Assembly (NCBI GenBank): GCA_023419515.1
Contig: JAEZXW010000024.1
Coordinates: 1-9,381 of the forward strand
Source: Actinomycetes bacterium
GTDB taxonomy: Bacteria; Actinomycetota; Coriobacteriia; Coriobacteriales; JAEZXW01
DNA length: 9,381 bases
Reading direction: 5' to 3'
The notes under the pieces were generated by a model. That model saw only the letters and a program-made list of their open reading frames with translations, did not search any database and was not told the DNA's origin. This document shows, one piece after another, positions 7,296-9,381 of the stretch. The position numbers and the translations under genes were made by a program. Position 1 is the stretch's first letter; each line of letters opens with the position of its first letter.

Positions 7296-8141
7296 TTAGT
7301 GTGATACGCCAAAGTACTTATCATAAATCTGCTGATAGGTACCGTCAGCCTTGACCTCCTCGAGCGCCTTGTTCAAGAGCGCCTGAAGTGCCACATTGTC
7401 CTTAGTCAATGCAATGCCGTACTGCTCACCCGTTGGGATCTCAGCAATGATCTCACAATCAGGATAAGAATTCTTGACAAGCCATGCGGTTACAGGCAGG
7501 TCAACCACAACAGCATCTGCTTGCTTTGCCTGCAATGCACTGAATGCAGCGGTGGTCTCCTCAAACGGAACGACCGTTGCATTGGGCAGGTTCTCAAACG
7601 CCCATGCCTCGCCCGAAGTACCAGACTGAACGGCAATCTGCTTACCCGTAACGTTGAGATCAGCTTCGGAGGTATAACCTGAATCCTTGAGCACGGTTAG
7701 TGCCTGGTTAGAATCAAGGTATGGATCAGAAAAAGCGATCTCCTTCTCGCGATCAGGGGTGATGGTAATGGAAGCAACAGCAGCATCAATCTTGGTGTGC
7801 TGAGCAACCTGTGGAACGAGGGTGTCAAACTTCATAGGATCGGTCCAGTTGATCTCAAGACCAGCCTTTTTGCCGACAGCATCCATGAGCTCGACTGAAA
7901 AGCCAGCCTTCTTGCCATTCTCGACGTACTCAAATGGTGGGAAGGCAAAGTCACTCGCGATGGTGAGCTTGCCCTCTTGAATGAGTTTTGGCGCCTCAGA
8001 AGCCGCCTGATCTGCAGAGCTGCCCTGATCGCCTGCGTTATTTGAGCAACCAGCGCACGCTAATGCACTGATCACCAAGCAAGCACTTGCAAAAGCAGCG
8101 AATGCCTTTAATGCAAAGGGTTGATGGATCTTTGCTGCCAT
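7296..8141 (-). CDS. Amino-acid ABC transporter substrate-binding lipoprotein
   Basis: This is the extracellular solute-binding component (SBP_bac_3 family, 281 residues) that captures a polar amino acid for the neighbouring permease. The N-terminus has a lipoprotein signal (KIHQPFALKAFAAFASACLV) ending at C29 (SALAC) or C32 (CAGC); both are possible lipidation sites. A short Ser/Gln/Ala linker follows. The mature domain begins LTIASDFAFPPFEYVENGK (59-77), then FSVELMDAVGKKAGL. It contains ASITITPDREKEIAFSDPY (123-141), whose arginine R131 normally binds the ligand carboxylate, and an aspartate at DAVVVD (209-214), usual for gripping the ligand amino group. All this supports an alpha-amino acid ligand, not further specified. 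The ATG at 8141 has AGAAGGA three bases upstream. It is the first gene of the importer, 254 bases ahead of the permease. Confidence 0.95.
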   Translation of the reverse strand: MAAKIHQPFALKAFAAFASACLVISALACAGCSNNAGDQGSSADQAASEAPKLIQEGKLTIASDFAFPPFEYVENGKKAGFSVELMDAVGKKAGLEINWTDPMKFDTLVPQVAQHTKIDAAVASITITPDREKEIAFSDPYLDSNQALTVLKDSGYTSEADLNVTGKQIAVQSGTSGEAWAFENLPNATVVPFEETTAAFSALQAKQADAVVVDLPVTAWLVKNSYPDCEIIAEIPTGEQYGIALTKDNVALQALLNKALEEVKADGTYQQIYDKYFGVSH

Positions 8142-8173
8142 AGTTCCTTCTTTCTACATAGTGCGCTCCGTGA

Positions 8174-8188
8174 GATTGACGGCCAATC
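8174..8188 (-). repeat. Second hairpin in the binding-protein leader
   Basis: GATTG (8174-8178) and CAATC (8184-8188) form a five-bp stem with a five-base loop, 33 bases upstream of the binding-protein start. With the stem at 8193-8211 it makes a tandem hairpin leader if transcription starts near 8237. Confidence 0.35.
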
Positions 8189-8192
8189 CCGT

Positions 8193-8211
8193 TTGGTTGC
8201 GAGGCAACCAA
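8193..8211 (-). repeat. Perfect 8-bp hairpin in the binding-protein leader
   Basis: TTGGTTGC (8193-8200) and GCAACCAA (8204-8211) are exactly complementary with a three-base loop. It lies about 50 bases before the start codon. It lacks a downstream T-run on the minus strand, so it is more likely leader structure or a protein-binding palindrome than an attenuator. Confidence 0.45.
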
Positions 8212-8243
8212 TTCACCGATTCACACTCTACCTATGGTCACCT

Positions 8244-8252
8244 AAGATACCA
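8244..8252 (-). promoter_or_regulatory. Candidate extended -10 promoter for the ABC importer
   Basis: The minus strand reads TGG followed by TATCTT, an extended -10 element. No convincing -35 box is found at 16-18 bases. Start would be near 8237, giving a leader of about 95 bases that includes both hairpins at 8174-8211. CATAAT at 8280-8275 is an alternative -10. Low confidence. Confidence 0.25.
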
Positions 8253-8276
8253 CAAAGATGCATTAAGGTGGGATAT

Positions 8277-8398
8277 TATGCAGATATTTTTTGACTTAAT
8301 TTAGGTTTATTCATTTTTACTTATAAATATGCAGTTTATAAACCTTGCTCATATGTTTTATTCAGTTTGCTGCATATCTGAGCGGTCAAACTGAATAA
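8277..8398. promoter_or_regulatory. AT-rich control region with repeated short motifs
   Basis: This stretch between rnfB and the importer is much richer in A and T than its surroundings. It contains three copies of TATGCAG (plus strand 8277-8283 and 8328-8334, minus strand 8376-8370). TGAATAA occurs three times (minus strand 8313-8307 and 8364-8358, plus strand 8392-8398). CAGTTT also occurs three times (plus 8332 and 8363, minus 8393-8388). It also contains the palindrome GTTTATAAAC (8334-8343). TGAATAA matches the half-site of known ArgR boxes (TGAATAAttATTCA type). It is best read as an operator region for the importer; the regulator is unproven. Confidence 0.5.
8358..8398. repeat. Perfect 12-bp inverted repeat with 17-base loop
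   Basis: TTATTCAGTTTG (8358-8369) is exactly complementary to CAAACTGAATAA (8387-8398). Each arm ends in a TGAATAA element, so the repeat may be a pair of operator half-sites about three helical turns apart. It could also fold as RNA at the end of the rnf message, but no T-run follows on the minus strand. Confidence 0.5.
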
Positions 8399-8408
8399 TG
8401 CGATTTTT

Positions 8409-8461
8409 GGTGAGCGGCAGACTTTCACCTTTTGGGGGTGAACGAGGGCACCGGATGGGTG
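8409..8461. repeat. Alternating GGTG/CACC arms, possible mutually exclusive stems
   Basis: In order on the plus strand: GGTGA (8409-8413), TTCACC (8424-8429), GGTGAA (8437-8442), CACC (8449-8452) and GGTG (8458-8461). Each arm can pair with either neighbour; the best stem is TTCACC/GGTGAA with a seven-base loop. On the minus strand this lies about 100 bases after the rnfB stop. The rest of 8462-8563 shows no gene and no clear terminator. Confidence 0.35.
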
Positions 8462-8563
8462 TTGTAATGAGCTGATAGCAAAGGAGAGTCCCGCACTTGA
8501 CCAGACGCGACTTAAGCTGATAACAGATAAGTTCTCTTAACGCTCGGCAAGTCTTCTCGCCCT

Positions 8564-9381
8564 CTAGCGCTCTTGGCGAGTAGCGGCACTCGCCGCGGCC
8601 TTTGTCTCGCGCTCCCTTTGACGACGGCGCTTTTCACGCTCGATCTGCTGCTCGTGATTTTGGGCGATGTCAACAGCATTAAGCCCCATGGTGATCGCCC
8701 CCGTTGGGCACACTCCCACGCACTTGCCGCATCGAATACAAAGGTCCTGATCGAGCATTGCGAGCGAATCGACCATAGTGATCGCATTTTTGGGGCATAC
8801 CTGCTCACAGCGGCGACAACCAATACAGCCAACCGTGCATACCTTTTTGACGAGCGAGCTTGGCAATGGATTTGAACAACGCACCTCGAGCGCTTTTTTA
8901 TGCTTGGGAATCATATGAATGATGAGCTTGGGGCATGCAACCACGCACTTTTTACAACCCACGCATTTATCGGCATCAATTTCTGCCACTCCATTCACCA
9001 TGCGGATGGCATCATATGGGCACGCTCGCATGCAATCACCCAGGCCAAGGCAACCATATTGACAGCTTCCCGGACCTTTTTGCATTGCCTCTGCCGCAGC
9101 GCAGGTCATGATGCCTTCATAGGAGCCACGGGTCTTGGTGTGGGCGCAGCTACCCTGGCACTTGACCGAAGCGATAAGATCGACAAAGTCCTGGCTCTCC
9201 TGCCCCAAAAGCTCTGCCAAAACCTGAGCCGTCCTTGAGCCACCCGGCGTACAGCGCGTAGTATCGGTGATCTCTCCGCAGGCAAGGGCATTAGCGTATG
9301 CCTCGCAGCCTGCGCAACCGCAGGCACCGCAGTTAACACCTGGCAGCTCGTCAAAGAGCTGATCTGCCAGCGGATCACGGG
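8564..9381 (-). CDS. rnfB: RnfB, ferredoxin-type subunit of the Rnf complex, 5' partial
   Basis: RnfB accepts electrons from reduced ferredoxin and passes them into the membrane Rnf complex, which reduces NAD+ while pumping Na+ or H+. The frame is open to the window edge, so 271 C-terminal residues are visible and the membrane-anchor end is missing. From the edge, residues 13-25 read PGVNCGACGCAGC and with C43 form the RnfB N-terminal [4Fe-4S] motif. A CQGSC motif (74-78) follows. Four ferredoxin-like clusters come next: CQYGCLGLGDCMRACP (106-121), CVGCKKCVVACP (139-150), CTVGCIGCRRCEQVCP (181-196) and CIRCGKCVGVCP (214-225). The tail from about 240 is charged and helical, ending at a TAG. 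An in-frame TTG at 9220 is internal, not the start. RnfB is usually the last gene of rnfCDGEAB, which fits the gene-free stretch that follows. Confidence 0.93.
   Translation of the reverse strand, partial: RDPLADQLFDELPGVNCGACGCAGCEAYANALACGEITDTTRCTPGGSRTAQVLAELLGQESQDFVDLIASVKCQGSCAHTKTRGSYEGIMTCAAAEAMQKGPGSCQYGCLGLGDCMRACPYDAIRMVNGVAEIDADKCVGCKKCVVACPKLIIHMIPKHKKALEVRCSNPLPSSLVKKVCTVGCIGCRRCEQVCPKNAITMVDSLAMLDQDLCIRCGKCVGVCPTGAITMGLNAVDIAQNHEQQIEREKRRRQRERETKAAASAATRQER

Noticed and set aside
8291..8320. Plus-strand TTGACT as a -35 box
   Set aside because: No acceptable -10 lies 16-18 bases downstream and no plus-strand gene follows.
8480..8521. Plus-strand AAAGGAGA followed nine bases later by TTG and a seven-codon frame
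   Set aside because: The peptide would be tiny, the start is TTG and there is no plus-strand gene or clear promoter for it; likely chance.
8142..8563. Known riboswitch or structured RNA in the rnfB-importer gap
   Set aside because: I compared the visible motifs by eye with lysine, glycine, cobalamin, SAM and T-box hallmarks and saw no match; only generic hairpins remain.
9106..9378. Minus-strand open frame overlapping the start of the rnfB fragment in another frame
   Set aside because: The rnfB frame continues through this region with the conserved CGACGCAGC cluster motif, so this frame is a shadow.

Overview
The window looks like chromosomal DNA of an anaerobic, amino-acid-using Gram-positive bacterium. 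The grounds are an Rnf complex subunit, a lipoprotein-type amino-acid binding protein, GTG as well as ATG starts, and roughly balanced base composition. Overall flavour fits a coriobacterium (Eggerthella/Slackia/Cryptobacterium group), but this is a low-confidence inference: no rRNA, tRNA or other phylogenetic marker is present. I see no CRISPR array, insertion sequence, phage gene or tRNA.

Layout: the only plus-strand gene (1-867, 5' end cut by the window edge) encodes a VTT/DedA-like membrane protein. It converges on a minus-strand block and shares the four bases of its stop region with the next gene. That block, read right to left, is a MATE efflux protein (4724-3195), porphobilinogen synthase HemB (3058-2048) and a YkvI-family transporter (2042-864). 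HemB and the YkvI-like gene are almost touching and must be co-transcribed; a perfect TATAAT box ahead of hemB suggests the pair also has its own promoter.

Upstream of the MATE gene lies a 55-base element, a perfect 24-bp inverted repeat, that looks like the strong terminator of the next unit. That unit, also minus strand, is a complete polar amino-acid ABC importer: lipoprotein binding protein (8141-7296), permease (7041-5611) and ATPase (5624-4881). The permease has an unusual secreted domain of about 165 residues in front of its membrane part. A 254-base gap separates the binding protein from the permease, while permease and ATPase overlap by 14 bases.

The 422 bases between rnfB and the importer contain no gene but are rich in short repeats, including TGAATAA sites that resemble ArgR half-sites, plus several possible RNA hairpins. 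At the right edge (9381-8564, minus, 5' end cut) is RnfB, the multi-cluster ferredoxin subunit of the Rnf complex.

Together the genes describe energy conservation by Rnf, amino-acid import, and tetrapyrrole synthesis beside a transporter of unknown substrate. Most of this is ordinary. The points most worth pursuing are the permease's extra domain, the hemB-transporter pairing and the repeat-rich control region of the importer. I found no convincing new defence or mobile system.
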